64,000 nt of DNA from assembly GCF_014643775.1 (NCBI RefSeq), contig NZ_BMKC01000001.1, positions 1 to 64,000 on the forward strand, given 5' to 3'. The notes below the pieces were generated by a model. The model was not told the DNA's origin, did not search any database, and saw only the letters and a program-made list of their open reading frames with translations. Position numbers and translations under genes: made by a program. This document shows, piece by piece, positions 20,599 to 29,862 of the stretch (within the stretch, counting starts at the first letter, position 1; each line of letters opens with the position of its first letter). Origin of the DNA: Arenimonas soli (GTDB lineage Bacteria; Pseudomonadota; Gammaproteobacteria; Xanthomonadales; Xanthomonadaceae).

Positions 20599-21056
20599 CA
20601 CGGGGACGGTTCCGATTCGGGCGCTTCAAGCGCATCGCGCAGCGCTTCCCAGGGAAGCAGCACGCAGCGGTGGCGCGCAGGGTAGGGCGCGACGCCGGCC
20701 AGTGCGGCCAGGTCGCCGTCGGCGCCGGATGCGTCCTGAATGCAGGCGCGCAGCGCTTCGTGGCGCCGCGCGACGCCGGCGGCATCAAGCCCGGCCACGT
20801 GCTGGGCCATCAGCGAGGCCGAGGCCAGGCAAAGCAGGCAGGCCTGCGATTCGTGGCGGAGTTCGCTGATGCGGCCCGATTCGTCGACCCGCAGGCTGAC
20901 CGCGACGCGGTCACCGCAGAGGGTGTTGCTGGCCTGCGCGCGCCGGGCCCGGCCGTCCAGCCGCCCGGCCTGCCGCGGCTGCCGCCCGTGCTCGAGCACC
21001 TGCTGCCGATACAGCGCGGCGGCGGCATCGGCCGGCTCGGGGGAAGGCGTGGTCAT
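20598..21056 (-). CDS. NifU/SufU-like iron-sulfur cluster scaffold protein
   Basis: Likely cytosolic Fe-S scaffold, 152 aa. The fold signature is seen as LYRQQVLEHGRQPRQAG, then NTLCGD (first ligand Cys), ACLLCLASASLM (second; the usual CAIS reads CLLC), and PARHRCVLLPWEAL (third). It opens the maturation cluster: its stop overlaps xdhC, and mocA and the two-cluster [2Fe-2S] subunit follow. A dedicated role in loading that subunit is inference. ATG 21056 was chosen because the reading frame upstream belongs to no recognisable protein and overlaps rarD. Confidence 0.82.
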   Translation of the reverse strand: MTTPSPEPADAAAALYRQQVLEHGRQPRQAGRLDGRARRAQASNTLCGDRVAVSLRVDESGRISELRHESQACLLCLASASLMAQHVAGLDAAGVARRHEALRACIQDASGADGDLAALAGVAPYPARHRCVLLPWEALRDALEAPESEPSP

Positions 21057-21094
21057 GCCGGCAGTGTGCCGCCGCGGCGACGGGCGGCGCAAAC

Positions 21095-22054
21095 CTACTT
21101 CGGCGGCGCGGCACCGTCGGTGGCAGGGACTTCCTCGGCGCAGTGTTCCTGCGCCGCCCTGGTCGGCTGGCGGCGCGCACGGCGCCAGCCGTCGGCGGCG
21201 TAGATGGCCAGGGCCAGCCAGATGCAGGCGAAACCCACCGCCTGCGTGGCGCTGAAGGCTTCGCCCAGGATCAGCACGCCGGCCAGCAGCTGCAGGGTCG
21301 GCGCGATGTACTGCAGGATGCCGACCAGCGAGTACGGAATGCGCCGGGCGCCGTAGGCGAAACCGATCAGGGGCAGGGCGGTGAGGGCGCCGCCGATCAC
21401 CAGCAGCACGTCGCTGCCGATGTCGCCGTCCAGGAAGGCGGCCACTCCCTGCCAGTGGGCGAACCCCAGCCAGGCCAGCGCCGGCACCAGCAGGATCAGG
21501 CTTTCGATAGCCAGGCCGGGAATCGCGTCCACCTGCGCGACCTTGCGGATCAGCCCGTAGAAGGCAAAGCTGAAAGCCAGCGTCAGCGCCACCCAGGGCG
21601 GATCGCCGTGCTGGAAGGCCAGCCACAGCACGCCCGCCGCGGCGATGGCCACCGCCGTCCACTGCGACGGGTTCAGGCGCTCGCGCAGCACCAGCACGCC
21701 GATCAGCACGTTCACCAGCGGGTTGATGAAATAGCCCAGGCTGGCCTCGACCACGCGCCCGTGCGTGACCGCCCAGATGTACACGCCCCAGTTGAAGCTG
21801 ATCAGCAGGCTCGACAGCACCAGCAGCCGGCCGACCCCGGGGCGTGCGAGTGCGTCGCCGAGCCAGCGGCGGCCTTCGCGCAGCAGCAGGTAGCCGACCA
21901 CGAACACCGCGCACCAGATGATCCGGTGGGCGATGATCTGCATCGACGGCACGTGCTTGAGCAGGATCCAGTAAAGCGGGAACACGCCCCACAGCACGTA
22001 GGAAGCGATGGCGGCCGACAGGCCCTTGCGGTCGATGGCGGGAATGGCGGTCAC
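21095..22054 (-). CDS. rarD: RarD-type EamA family permease
   Basis: Ten-helix inner-membrane protein of the RarD branch of the DMT superfamily, 319 aa, close to the family norm. The family's opening segment SYVLWGVFPLYW is at about 18-29, and IIAHRIIWCAVFV follows at about 41-53. The C-terminal tail is polar. It may be co-transcribed with the scaffold gene 38 bases downstream. Transported substrate is unknown; the chloramphenicol name of the family is historical. Confidence 0.9.
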   Translation of the reverse strand: MTAIPAIDRKGLSAAIASYVLWGVFPLYWILLKHVPSMQIIAHRIIWCAVFVVGYLLLREGRRWLGDALARPGVGRLLVLSSLLISFNWGVYIWAVTHGRVVEASLGYFINPLVNVLIGVLVLRERLNPSQWTAVAIAAAGVLWLAFQHGDPPWVALTLAFSFAFYGLIRKVAQVDAIPGLAIESLILLVPALAWLGFAHWQGVAAFLDGDIGSDVLLVIGGALTALPLIGFAYGARRIPYSLVGILQYIAPTLQLLAGVLILGEAFSATQAVGFACIWLALAIYAADGWRRARRQPTRAAQEHCAEEVPATDGAAPPK

Positions 22055-22121
22055 GGCGGCTCCGGGCTGGGGCGGGGATTATCCGCCCAAGCGCCGGTGC
22101 GTGGCTGCAACGGTGTGGTGC

Positions 22122-23303
22122 CTACTGCGTGCGCAGTGCCGTGGTCACCGGCAGGCGTGCCGCCCGCACCGCCGGCAGCAGGCCGCCGATGAAGCCGATC
22201 ACCACCGCCACCACCAGCCCGGCCAGCACCAGTTCCAGGCTGACCTGGAAGGCGAACACCACCTGGGTGAAGCTTTGTCCCAGCGTGGACACCGACAGGT
22301 TGTCGAACAGCGCCCAGGCGATGAAGGCGCCGGCCAGGCCGCCGAGGAAGGCCAGCACCACGGCCTCGATCATCACCGACACCAGCACCGGGAAACCGCC
22401 GAAGCCGATCGCGCGCAGGGTGGCGATTTCGCGGCTGCGCGTGGCCACCGCCGCGTACATGGTGTTGAGCGCGGCGAAGATCGCGCCCAGGCCCATGATC
22501 AGCGTCACCACGCCGGCCAGCACGCTGACCATGGCGCGGAACTGGCCGGTCTGGGCGCTGTAGTAGGCCTGTTCCTGCAGGACCTCCACCGTCAGCCGCT
22601 TGTCGGCGGTGAGTGCCTGTTCAAGCACCGACAGCGATTCGGGCGACTCCAGGCCAACGCGCACGCCGCTGACGCTGTTGCCGCGGTTGAAGGCCGACTG
22701 CGCCGTGCCCAGGTCCGCCCACATTTCGCTGTCGTTGGCGTCGCCGGCCTCGAAGATGCCGACCACGGTCCAGTCCGAGCCGCGCATCCGCAGGACCTCG
22801 CCCAGTTCGACGCCGGCGAATTGCCTGGCGACGCCGACGCCGACGACGATTTCGCGCAGGCCGGGTTCGAACATCCGGCCTTCGATGATCCGGAGTTGCG
22901 GGCGCAGTTCGAACGAGGCCGGCTCGACGCCGCGCATCGTGACATTCGAACCGTTGACCTGCTCGCCCTTCTTGAACAGCTCGGTGATGACCATGATCTC
23001 GCCGGCGGCCAGCGGCCGTCCGTCCTTGCCCTTGCGGATGCCCGGGCCAAGCTTGATCAGGTCGGCGCTGTCGCCGCCGAAGCCGGAGTTGAGTTCGGCG
23101 CCGGAGCCACCGCGCAGCACGATGGCGTTGTCGGTGCGCCCGGCGTCCTTGAGCGTGGACTGGAAGCCCTGGGCCATGGCCAGCAGGGCCGTGAACACGG
23201 CGACCACGCCGGCCAGGCCGATGATGATGACCAGGGAAGGGCCCCAACGCTGCGGGATGGACCGCAGGTTCAGGCCGGTGATGGCGATGATCTGGCTAAG
23301 CAT
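22122..23303 (-). CDS. ABC transporter permease, FtsX/MacB type (second permease)
   Basis: Inner-membrane subunit of a MacB-like exporter, 393 aa. One transmembrane helix at about 22-45 precedes a large periplasmic domain (about 50-260), and three helices form the C-terminal FtsX domain (about 265-385, with ATRSREIATLRAIGFGG). ATG 23303 follows GGAGG with a 7-nt spacer, better than the in-frame TTG at 23309. It is the last gene of a four-gene exporter cluster: adaptor, ATPase, permease, permease. Confidence 0.9.
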   Translation of the reverse strand: MLSQIIAITGLNLRSIPQRWGPSLVIIIGLAGVVAVFTALLAMAQGFQSTLKDAGRTDNAIVLRGGSGAELNSGFGGDSADLIKLGPGIRKGKDGRPLAAGEIMVITELFKKGEQVNGSNVTMRGVEPASFELRPQLRIIEGRMFEPGLREIVVGVGVARQFAGVELGEVLRMRGSDWTVVGIFEAGDANDSEMWADLGTAQSAFNRGNSVSGVRVGLESPESLSVLEQALTADKRLTVEVLQEQAYYSAQTGQFRAMVSVLAGVVTLIMGLGAIFAALNTMYAAVATRSREIATLRAIGFGGFPVLVSVMIEAVVLAFLGGLAGAFIAWALFDNLSVSTLGQSFTQVVFAFQVSLELVLAGLVVAVVIGFIGGLLPAVRAARLPVTTALRTQ

Positions 23304-23315
23304 GGTCAAGCCTCC

Positions 23316-24476
23316 TCAGCGCCCGGCCAGGGCATCAACGATCTTCAGGCGGCGCGCACGCAGCGCCGGCAACAATCCCACCACCAGCGACAGCACGACG
23401 ATGGCCGCGATGCCGGCCATCCAGACGCGCCCGTCCACGGCGATGGGCAACATCGGGCCCGCCGCCTGCGCGACCACGGCGCCCAGCGCCGTCGCCAGGC
23501 CCAGCCCGACCAGGCCGCCGATGGCGCATAGCGCCAGCGTTTCGGCCAGTACGAAGGCCAGCACGCTGTTGTCCGAAAAGCCCAGGGTCTTGAGCACCGC
23601 GAACTGCGGCACGCGTTCGCGCACGCTCTGGGCCATGGTGTTGCCCACCACCAGCAGCAGGGTGAAGAACACCGCGAACAGGATCCAGCGCACGATCATG
23701 CCGATGTCGCCGAGCTGCTTGATGAAGCCGACCTGGAAATCCTTCTCGGTCTGGGTCTTGGTTTCGTCCGAGGAGTTCAGGTAACGCGCGTCGACCAGCG
23801 TGGCGATCGATTCGGCCATCTCCGGGTCTTCGAGCCGCAGCACGAAGATGCCGGCCAGGCCGCCGCCGAACAGCGCCGCTTCGGAGAAGTAGGCGTGGTT
23901 GATGTAGATGTTCCCGGCGGTCTGGCGCCGCCACTCCTCGTCCTTGCCGTCGAAGATGCCGACCAGTTCGAACTCCCAGTCCTTGGAATTGTTCTTCTGC
24001 GGGAAGATGCTGGACTTCATCGGGATGCGGTCGCCGACCTTCCAGCCGTACTGGTCGGCCAGCAGCTTGCCGGCGATCATGCCGGTGCGGATGTCGCGGA
24101 AGGCGTTCCACTGCTCTTCGGGCATCACCCACTCGGGGTACACCTCGTGCAGGCGTTCGGGGTCCACCGCGAAGGCGAAGATCTGCGGGTTGTCCTGGTA
24201 CACGGCGCCGAACCACTGCTGGTACATCACCCGCTGCACGCCTGGGATGGCGTCCATCTCGGGCACCATGCGCATGGGCAGCGACTGGGTGAAGGACACC
24301 CGCGACTGGGTGACCAGGCGCGTGGCCCCGACGAAGTCGGCGCCGGCGCTGAACACCAGGTTGAGCGACTGCAGCAGCCCGAACAGCACGAAGGCCATCA
24401 CCACCGAAAGCAGCGTGAGCGAGGTGCGGGTCTTCTTGTGGAACAGGTTGGCTAGGACGAATCCGGTCTTGGTCAT
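23316..24476 (-). CDS. ABC transporter permease, FtsX/MacB type (first permease)
   Basis: Inner-membrane subunit, 386 aa, with an N-terminal helix (about 20-43), a periplasmic domain, and a C-terminal FtsX domain of three helices (about 262-380) containing RERVPQFAVLKTLGFSD. It is clearly different in sequence from the permease encoded next to it, so the two probably pair as a heterodimer on the single ATPase. Spacing to its neighbours is 10-12 bases. Confidence 0.9.
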   Translation of the reverse strand: MTKTGFVLANLFHKKTRTSLTLLSVVMAFVLFGLLQSLNLVFSAGADFVGATRLVTQSRVSFTQSLPMRMVPEMDAIPGVQRVMYQQWFGAVYQDNPQIFAFAVDPERLHEVYPEWVMPEEQWNAFRDIRTGMIAGKLLADQYGWKVGDRIPMKSSIFPQKNNSKDWEFELVGIFDGKDEEWRRQTAGNIYINHAYFSEAALFGGGLAGIFVLRLEDPEMAESIATLVDARYLNSSDETKTQTEKDFQVGFIKQLGDIGMIVRWILFAVFFTLLLVVGNTMAQSVRERVPQFAVLKTLGFSDNSVLAFVLAETLALCAIGGLVGLGLATALGAVVAQAAGPMLPIAVDGRVWMAGIAAIVVLSLVVGLLPALRARRLKIVDALAGR

Positions 24477-24486
24477 GGCGGTGTCC

Positions 24487-25176
24487 TCAGTGGGCGCCCG
24501 ATTCAGCCAGCAGGCCCTTGTCCAGGTGCACCGTGTGCGTGGCGAAATCGGCGGCCTTGGGGTCGTGGGTGACCATGATGATGGTCTTGCCGTGCTCGCG
24601 GTTCAGGACCTGCAGCAGGCCCAGGATCTCGTCGGCGGTCTTGCGGTCGAGGTCGCCGGTGGGTTCGTCGCAGACCAGCAGGGTCGGGTCGGTGACCAGG
24701 GCGCGGGCGATGGCCACGCGCTGTTCCTGGCCGCCGGAAAGTTCGTTGGGCTTGTGGCCGGCGCGGTCGGCCAGGCCGACCAGGGTAAGGGCCACCTGCG
24801 CGCGCTTGGCGCGTTCGGCGCCGGTCATCTTCGTCAGCAGCAGCGGCAGTTCGACGTTCTTCTGGGCGCTGAGCACCGGCAGCAGGTTGTAGAACTGGAA
24901 GACGAAGCCGACGTGCTCGGCGCGCCACTTCGCCAGTTCGCCGCCGCTGAACTGGTCAATGCGCTTGCCGTCGACGCTGACGCTGCCGGCGGTGGGTGTG
25001 TCCAGGCCACCGATGAGGTTGAGCAAGGTGGTCTTGCCCGAACCCGAGGGCCCCATCAGCGCCACGAAGTCGCCGCGCGGGATGTCCAGGTCGATGCCGT
25101 GCAGCACCTCGACGGTCTGCTTGCCGCGGGTGTAGTGCTTGGTCAGTTGGCGGATCTGCACCAGGGATTCAGACAT
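24487..25176 (-). CDS. ABC transporter ATP-binding protein, LolD/MacB class
   Basis: ATPase driving the exporter, 229 aa. Walker A GPSGSGKTT is near residue 41, the Q-loop region FVFQFYNLLPVL near 91, signature LSGGQEQRVAIARAL near 140, and Walker B with the catalytic Glu in LLVCDEPTGDLD near 160. It lies between the adaptor gene and the two permease genes on the same strand. Confidence 0.95.
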   Translation of the reverse strand: MSESLVQIRQLTKHYTRGKQTVEVLHGIDLDIPRGDFVALMGPSGSGKTTLLNLIGGLDTPTAGSVSVDGKRIDQFSGGELAKWRAEHVGFVFQFYNLLPVLSAQKNVELPLLLTKMTGAERAKRAQVALTLVGLADRAGHKPNELSGGQEQRVAIARALVTDPTLLVCDEPTGDLDRKTADEILGLLQVLNREHGKTIIMVTHDPKAADFATHTVHLDKGLLAESGAH

Positions 25177-25229
25177 GACGACCTCTCGATGTGTTTGTAG
25201 GAGGGGCCTGGGCCCCGAAGCCTTGGAAC

Positions 25230-26471
25230 CTAGTCCTGCACCAGGACCTTCGCCCCGTCCGCCAGCTCCGCCGGCGGTGCAAGCACGACCTTCTCACCCA
25301 CTGCCAGCCCGCGGCCGACGCGGCTGCGCCCGTCGCGGGCATCGGCCACCTGCACTTCGCGCTGGCTGGCGCGGTCCTCGCGCACGACGAAAGCGACGGT
25401 GCGGCCCTCGCGCTGCACGATCGCCTCGGCGGGCACGGTGACCCCGGTGGCGACCGGCGCATTCGCGCCTGCCGGCGGCGCATCTTCCAGGAAGGACACG
25501 CGCACGCCCATGTCGGGCACCACGCGCTGGTCGCGTTCGAGCAGGGCGATGCGCACCTTGATGGTGGCCTTGCTGCGGTCGGCGGTGGGCACGATGGCGA
25601 TCACTTCGGCCGGGATGCGCCAGTCGGGGTAGGCGTTGAGCACGGCTTCGACCTTCTGGCCCGGCTTCACGCGGCCGATGGTGGCTTCGTTGACGTCCAC
25701 CTGGATTTCCAGCGAGTCCATGTCCACCACGGTGCCGATGCCGGTGCGGGTGAAGCCGCCGCCGGCGGAAATCGGGGAAATCATCTCGCCCGGCTGGGCG
25801 GCCTTGACGGTGACCACGCCGGCGAAGGGCGCACGCACGACGGTGTTGTCCACGCCGATGCGCGCCAGCGCCAGGGACTGTTCGGCCACGCGGATGTTGC
25901 TGCGGGCCGACTGGCCCTGCGCGACCAGCGCATCGTGTTCGCCCTGGGCCTGGTCGAGCGCGGCGACGGCGACGAGCTTTTGCGCGGCCATGTCGCGGGT
26001 TCGGGCCAGCGTCTGCCGGGCAAGCTTGAGCTGCGCGTCGGCGCGGCTGGCGTCGTTGCGTGCGGCCTCCAGCCGGGCCTGGGCCAGGTCCTGCTGGGCC
26101 TGGGCGTCGGTGGCCTCGAGCCGGGCCATGACTTCGCCGGCTTCGACGACCTGGCCTTCTTCGATCAGCACCTCGTCCACCTTGCCGGTGATCTTCGAGG
26201 ACACCGTGGCGATGCGGCGGGCGGTGACGTAACCGCTGGCGTCGAGCACCGAGGTGCCGGCCGAGGCAGCCGCCGAGGTTTCCGCTTCGGCGGTGGCCAC
26301 GCGCACCGGCACGGCCTCTTCGCGCAGCAGCCAGAATGCCATGGCGCCCAGCACCAGCAGCGCGGCGCCGGCCAGCCAGGGCCAGGCACCGCGCCCGCGC
26401 GCCGGCTTGGGCGCGGCGGACGCATTGCGGTCGATGCGAAGTTCCTTGATCAGGTCCGACGAAGCAGGCAT
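25230..26471 (-). CDS. Periplasmic adaptor (membrane fusion) protein, MacA/HlyD type
   Basis: Adaptor linking the ABC permeases to an outer-membrane channel, 413 aa. A membrane anchor lies at about 28-47, followed by a barrel/lipoyl segment (VLIEEGQVVEAGEVMARLE near 98) and a coiled-coil hairpin (about 115-200, rich in Ala, Gln, Arg). The second lipoyl half (VVRAPFAGVVTVKAAQPGE) lies near 215, then beta-barrel and membrane-proximal domains. First gene of the exporter cluster; no outer-membrane channel gene is nearby, so a shared TolC is likely. Confidence 0.92.
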   Translation of the reverse strand: MPASSDLIKELRIDRNASAAPKPARGRGAWPWLAGAALLVLGAMAFWLLREEAVPVRVATAEAETSAAASAGTSVLDASGYVTARRIATVSSKITGKVDEVLIEEGQVVEAGEVMARLEATDAQAQQDLAQARLEAARNDASRADAQLKLARQTLARTRDMAAQKLVAVAALDQAQGEHDALVAQGQSARSNIRVAEQSLALARIGVDNTVVRAPFAGVVTVKAAQPGEMISPISAGGGFTRTGIGTVVDMDSLEIQVDVNEATIGRVKPGQKVEAVLNAYPDWRIPAEVIAIVPTADRSKATIKVRIALLERDQRVVPDMGVRVSFLEDAPPAGANAPVATGVTVPAEAIVQREGRTVAFVVREDRASQREVQVADARDGRSRVGRGLAVGEKVVLAPPAELADGAKVLVQD

Positions 26472-26576
26472 GGCAGATGGTTTCCGGTGGCAGGCGTGCA
26501 GTGTACCCGCCGCCCGTCGACGACCAAGGTGCCGGAAGTTAGTTTTTGCAGGTGACGAGTGTCACCTGCGCCGGCC

Positions 26577-27971
26577 TCAGCCACGGAATCGTTTGCACAG
26601 CAGGCCCCAGGCCGCGCGCAAGCCCTGGGCTTCGCCGCCGGCGGGTTTGCCCGGTCGCGTGTTGTCGTTCCAGGAGTACACGTCCACGTGGGTCCAGGGC
26701 TGGCCTTCGGGCACGAAACGCTCGAGGTACAGGGCCGCGGTGATGCTTCCGGCCATGCGCGTGGCGCCGGAATTGGCCAGGTCGGCGACATTGGACTTGA
26801 GGTAATGCAGGTAGGGACGCCACAGCGGCATGCGCCACAGCGGGTCGCGGCTGGCTTCGCCGGCCGCGAGGTAATCGGCGGCGATGCCGTCGTCGTTGGC
26901 GAACAGCGCCGGCAGGTCGGGGCCCAGCGCGATGCGCGCGGCGCCGGTGAGCGTGGCGAAGTCCATCAGCAGCGCCGGCTTGCCTTCGGCGGCGTAGGTG
27001 AGTGCGTCGCACAGCACCAGCCGGCCTTCGGCGTCGGTGTTGTCCACTTCCACGCTCAGGCCCTGGCGGGTGGCCAGTACTTCGCCGGGGCGGAATGCGT
27101 TGGGGCCGATGGCGTTTTCGACCGCCGGCACCAGTAGCTGCAGGAACACCGGCAGCTTGCGCGCCATCACCAGCTTGGCCAGGCCCAGCGCGTGCGCGGC
27201 GCCGCCCATGTCCTTCTTCATGTTGCGCATGCCGTCGGAGCCCTTGATGTCCAGGCCGCCGGTGTCGAAGCACACGCCCTTGCCGACGATGGCCAGGCGC
27301 GGGTGGGCGGGGTCGCCCCAGGTGAGTTCGATAAGGCGCGGCGCGCGGTGGCTGGCGCGGCCGACGGCGTGGATGGCCGGGAAGTTCTGGTCGGTGAGGG
27401 CGTCGCCGACCACGCAGCGGGTTTCGCCGCCGTGGGTCCGCGCCAGTTCGGTGGCCGTGGCCTCGAGTTCGGCGGGGCCCATGTGTTCGGTGGGGGTGTT
27501 GATCAGGTCGCGCACCAGGCCGGCGGCCTCGATCTGGGCCAGGGCTTCGGCGACTGCGTCGTCGTCCGCGGGCAGCACCAGCCGCGCCGGTTCGCGGCTG
27601 GGCTTGAGGTAGCGGCCGAAGTGGTAGCTGCCCAGGCCCCAGCCCAGCACCGCCAGCGCCGGATCGACGGCCTGCGGGTTGGCGTCGGCCAGGCGGTAGC
27701 TGCCCGGCGGCAGCATCTGCGGCAGGTGCGCCAGCGCCAGCGGGTCGGCCGCATCGGCCACGGTGGCCAGGGCGAAGGCCGGCTGGCCGTCGGCGCCCGG
27801 CACCAGCAGCGGCGCGCCGGGCTGGCCGCTGAAGTCGTTCGCCCGCAGCCAGGCCTGCACCGGCGCCGGCTGCGCGTCGCGCCAGGCCGCCAGGCCGTCG
27901 CGCCCGACCAGTACCAGCGGCAGGGCGCCGTCGGCGGACGCAGGGCGGTCGAAGCAGGCGGGCAGGTTCAT
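26577..27971 (-). CDS. Leucyl aminopeptidase family protein (peptidase M17)
   Basis: Cytosolic dimetal aminopeptidase, 464 aa. The M17 catalytic core is complete: VGKGVCFDTGGLDIKG near residue 225 (metal-binding Lys and Asp), the signature NTDAEGRLVLCDAL near 302 (metal-binding Asp and Glu), and a nearby catalytic Arg. The N-terminal domain is shorter and unlike E. coli PepA, placing it with the PepB-like subgroup common in this order. The ATG overlaps the stop of the HAD gene upstream by 4 bp. Confidence 0.92.
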   Translation of the reverse strand: MNLPACFDRPASADGALPLVLVGRDGLAAWRDAQPAPVQAWLRANDFSGQPGAPLLVPGADGQPAFALATVADAADPLALAHLPQMLPPGSYRLADANPQAVDPALAVLGWGLGSYHFGRYLKPSREPARLVLPADDDAVAEALAQIEAAGLVRDLINTPTEHMGPAELEATATELARTHGGETRCVVGDALTDQNFPAIHAVGRASHRAPRLIELTWGDPAHPRLAIVGKGVCFDTGGLDIKGSDGMRNMKKDMGGAAHALGLAKLVMARKLPVFLQLLVPAVENAIGPNAFRPGEVLATRQGLSVEVDNTDAEGRLVLCDALTYAAEGKPALLMDFATLTGAARIALGPDLPALFANDDGIAADYLAAGEASRDPLWRMPLWRPYLHYLKSNVADLANSGATRMAGSITAALYLERFVPEGQPWTHVDVYSWNDNTRPGKPAGGEAQGLRAAWGLLCKRFRG

Positions 27972-28681
27972 CGGGGCTCCGTGGCGTCGGGGTGGGATTC
28001 AAGCCAGTCGGCGAGACCGGCTAGCGTAGCGAATTCCAGGTCGGGTCGGGGCAGCCCCAGGGGCCAGGAATCTTTCTTGCGGTTGATCCAGCAGCTGCGC
28101 AGGCCGGCCCGGCGGGCGCCCATGACGTCCAGCAGCGGGTCGTCGCCGATGTGCAGCACCTGGGCTGGTTCCAGGCCGAGGCGTTCGCAGGTGGCCAGGA
28201 AGATCGGGGTGTCGGGCTTGGCGTGGCCCTGGTCGCGGGCGCTGATGAAACACTGGAAATGGCCATCGATGCCGATGCGCGCCAGGTCGGCGTTGCCGTT
28301 GGTGAGCGCGGCCACCGGCCAGCGCGCCGACAGCCGGGCCAGGGCGGCCAGCGCGTCGGGGTAGAACTCGACCTGGTTGCGGCTGGCGAAGAAGGCTTCG
28401 AAGGCCTCGTCGGCGCGGGACACGTCGTCGCCCGAACGCTCCAGCGCCAGTTGCAGCGAGATGAGCCGCTGCCGGGTGAAGTCGTGCACCAGGTGCGGGT
28501 GTTCGGCCGCCACTTCCTCGCGCAGCCGGCGCATGCGGTGCACCGGGAACCGGTTGGCCGTGCGCGGGCAGTGTTCGCGCAGGTAGGCGTCGAGCGCGCG
28601 TTCGGCGCGTTCGATCGAGGGCCAGATCGGCCAAAGGGTGTCGTCGAGGTCGAGGCTGAGTGCCCGGGGCAGCGTTTCCAC
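27968..28681 (-). CDS. HAD-superfamily (subfamily IA) hydrolase
   Basis: Predicted phosphatase, 237 aa. Motif I is DLDDTLWP near residue 10 with the nucleophile Asp; motif II is LTNGN near 130; motif III Lys lies in HAKPDTPIF; motif IV is HIGDDPLLD near 185. A cap domain lies between motifs I and II. The start is GTG 28681, preceded by a non-coding gap, because no ATG lies near motif I. It is coupled to the aminopeptidase gene. Substrate unknown. Confidence 0.85.
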   Translation of the reverse strand: METLPRALSLDLDDTLWPIWPSIERAERALDAYLREHCPRTANRFPVHRMRRLREEVAAEHPHLVHDFTRQRLISLQLALERSGDDVSRADEAFEAFFASRNQVEFYPDALAALARLSARWPVAALTNGNADLARIGIDGHFQCFISARDQGHAKPDTPIFLATCERLGLEPAQVLHIGDDPLLDVMGARRAGLRSCWINRKKDSWPLGLPRPDLEFATLAGLADWLESHPDATEPR

Positions 28682-28728
28682 CCGTGGATGATAGCGCGCA
28701 GCCCCGGCAGCGGCCCGTGAAGCCGGGC

Positions 28729-29862
28729 TCACTCCAGCAGCCGCGACCAGCCCTTCCAGTCCTCGACGTGGTCGGCAATGATCTTCAGGCACACCAGCAT
28801 CGGTACCGCCACCAGCAGGCCCGGCACGCCCCACAGCCAGCCCCACAGCATCAGCCACAGGATGATCGCCAGCGGGTTGATGTGCATCGTGCGGCCCAGC
28901 ACCAGCGGGGTAAGCAGCTGGCTCTCGAGCAGGTTCAGGCCGATGAAGCCGAAAGCCGGCAGCATCGCCGCGCCGATCGAGTCGAATTGCGACAGGCCGA
29001 CCAGCGACAGCAGCAGGAACATCACCAGCGGGCCGACGATCGGCGTGAGGTTCAGGCCGGCGGCCAGCACGCCCCACAGCAGCGGGTCGGGCACGCCCAG
29101 CCACCACAGCCAGCCCACCGTGGCCAGGCCCAGGATCGAACTGGTGGCGCTGATGGTGAGCATGTAGCGCGACAGGTCGGACTGGATCTGCTGCACGATG
29201 CCGGCGGTGAGCTTCTTGTGCGCCCGCGTCGGCCGCAGGGCCAGCAGCTTGCGCAGCACGTCGTCGCCGAACACCAGGAAGCTGAAGGTCAGCAGGATCA
29301 CCGCCAGGATCGGGCCCAGGACGCCGGGGATGGCTTCGATCAGGTCCGGCTGCGGCGGCTGCACCACCACGGCGCCGTTGCCGCCGCTGGCCTCCTTGGT
29401 CAGGCTGCCCAGCGACTCGCGGGCGCGGCTGGCCTGGTTGAAGGGTTCGATCATCTGCTGCAGCTTGGGCGCCGCGTCGCGCATCACGAACGGCACCTTG
29501 CGCACCCAGTCGGCCGCCGGCGCCGCCAGGAAGGTGCCCACGGCGCCGATGGTTCCCAGCATCGCCACCACCAGCAAGCCCGCCGACACCGCACGCGGCA
29601 GCCAGCGCAGGGGTGCACGCCGCATCAGCGGGGCCAGCAGCAGCGCGAAGAAGCCAGCCAGCACGATCGGCAGGATCAGGCTGCTGGCCAGGTAGCAGGT
29701 GTAGAGCAGCGCCGCGATGACCAGCAGCCACATCGGCCGCGCCTGCGCGCGACGCTGCGCCGGTCCGGACGCGGCTTCGGGACGCGGCGCGGCCGGCGGC
29801 GCGGCTTCCCCCGGTCCGGGGCCGGGCCCGATGTCGCCGCCCGGGCGCCTACGCCGTGCCAC
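28729..29862 (-). CDS. AI-2E family (PerM-like) transporter
   Basis: Polytopic inner-membrane protein, 377 aa, with two helices near residues 45-90, another near 90-115, a soluble insertion and four to five helices from about 215 to 360. The family's GLATVGWLWWLGVPDPLLWG segment is near 265. Family members export varied small molecules or ions. The first ~35 residues are Pro/Ala rich. It overlaps the upstream yqjK-like gene by 14 bp. Confidence 0.88.
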   Translation of the reverse strand: MARRRRPGGDIGPGPGPGEAAPPAAPRPEAASGPAQRRAQARPMWLLVIAALLYTCYLASSLILPIVLAGFFALLLAPLMRRAPLRWLPRAVSAGLLVVAMLGTIGAVGTFLAAPAADWVRKVPFVMRDAAPKLQQMIEPFNQASRARESLGSLTKEASGGNGAVVVQPPQPDLIEAIPGVLGPILAVILLTFSFLVFGDDVLRKLLALRPTRAHKKLTAGIVQQIQSDLSRYMLTISATSSILGLATVGWLWWLGVPDPLLWGVLAAGLNLTPIVGPLVMFLLLSLVGLSQFDSIGAAMLPAFGFIGLNLLESQLLTPLVLGRTMHINPLAIILWLMLWGWLWGVPGLLVAVPMLVCLKIIADHVEDWKGWSRLLE

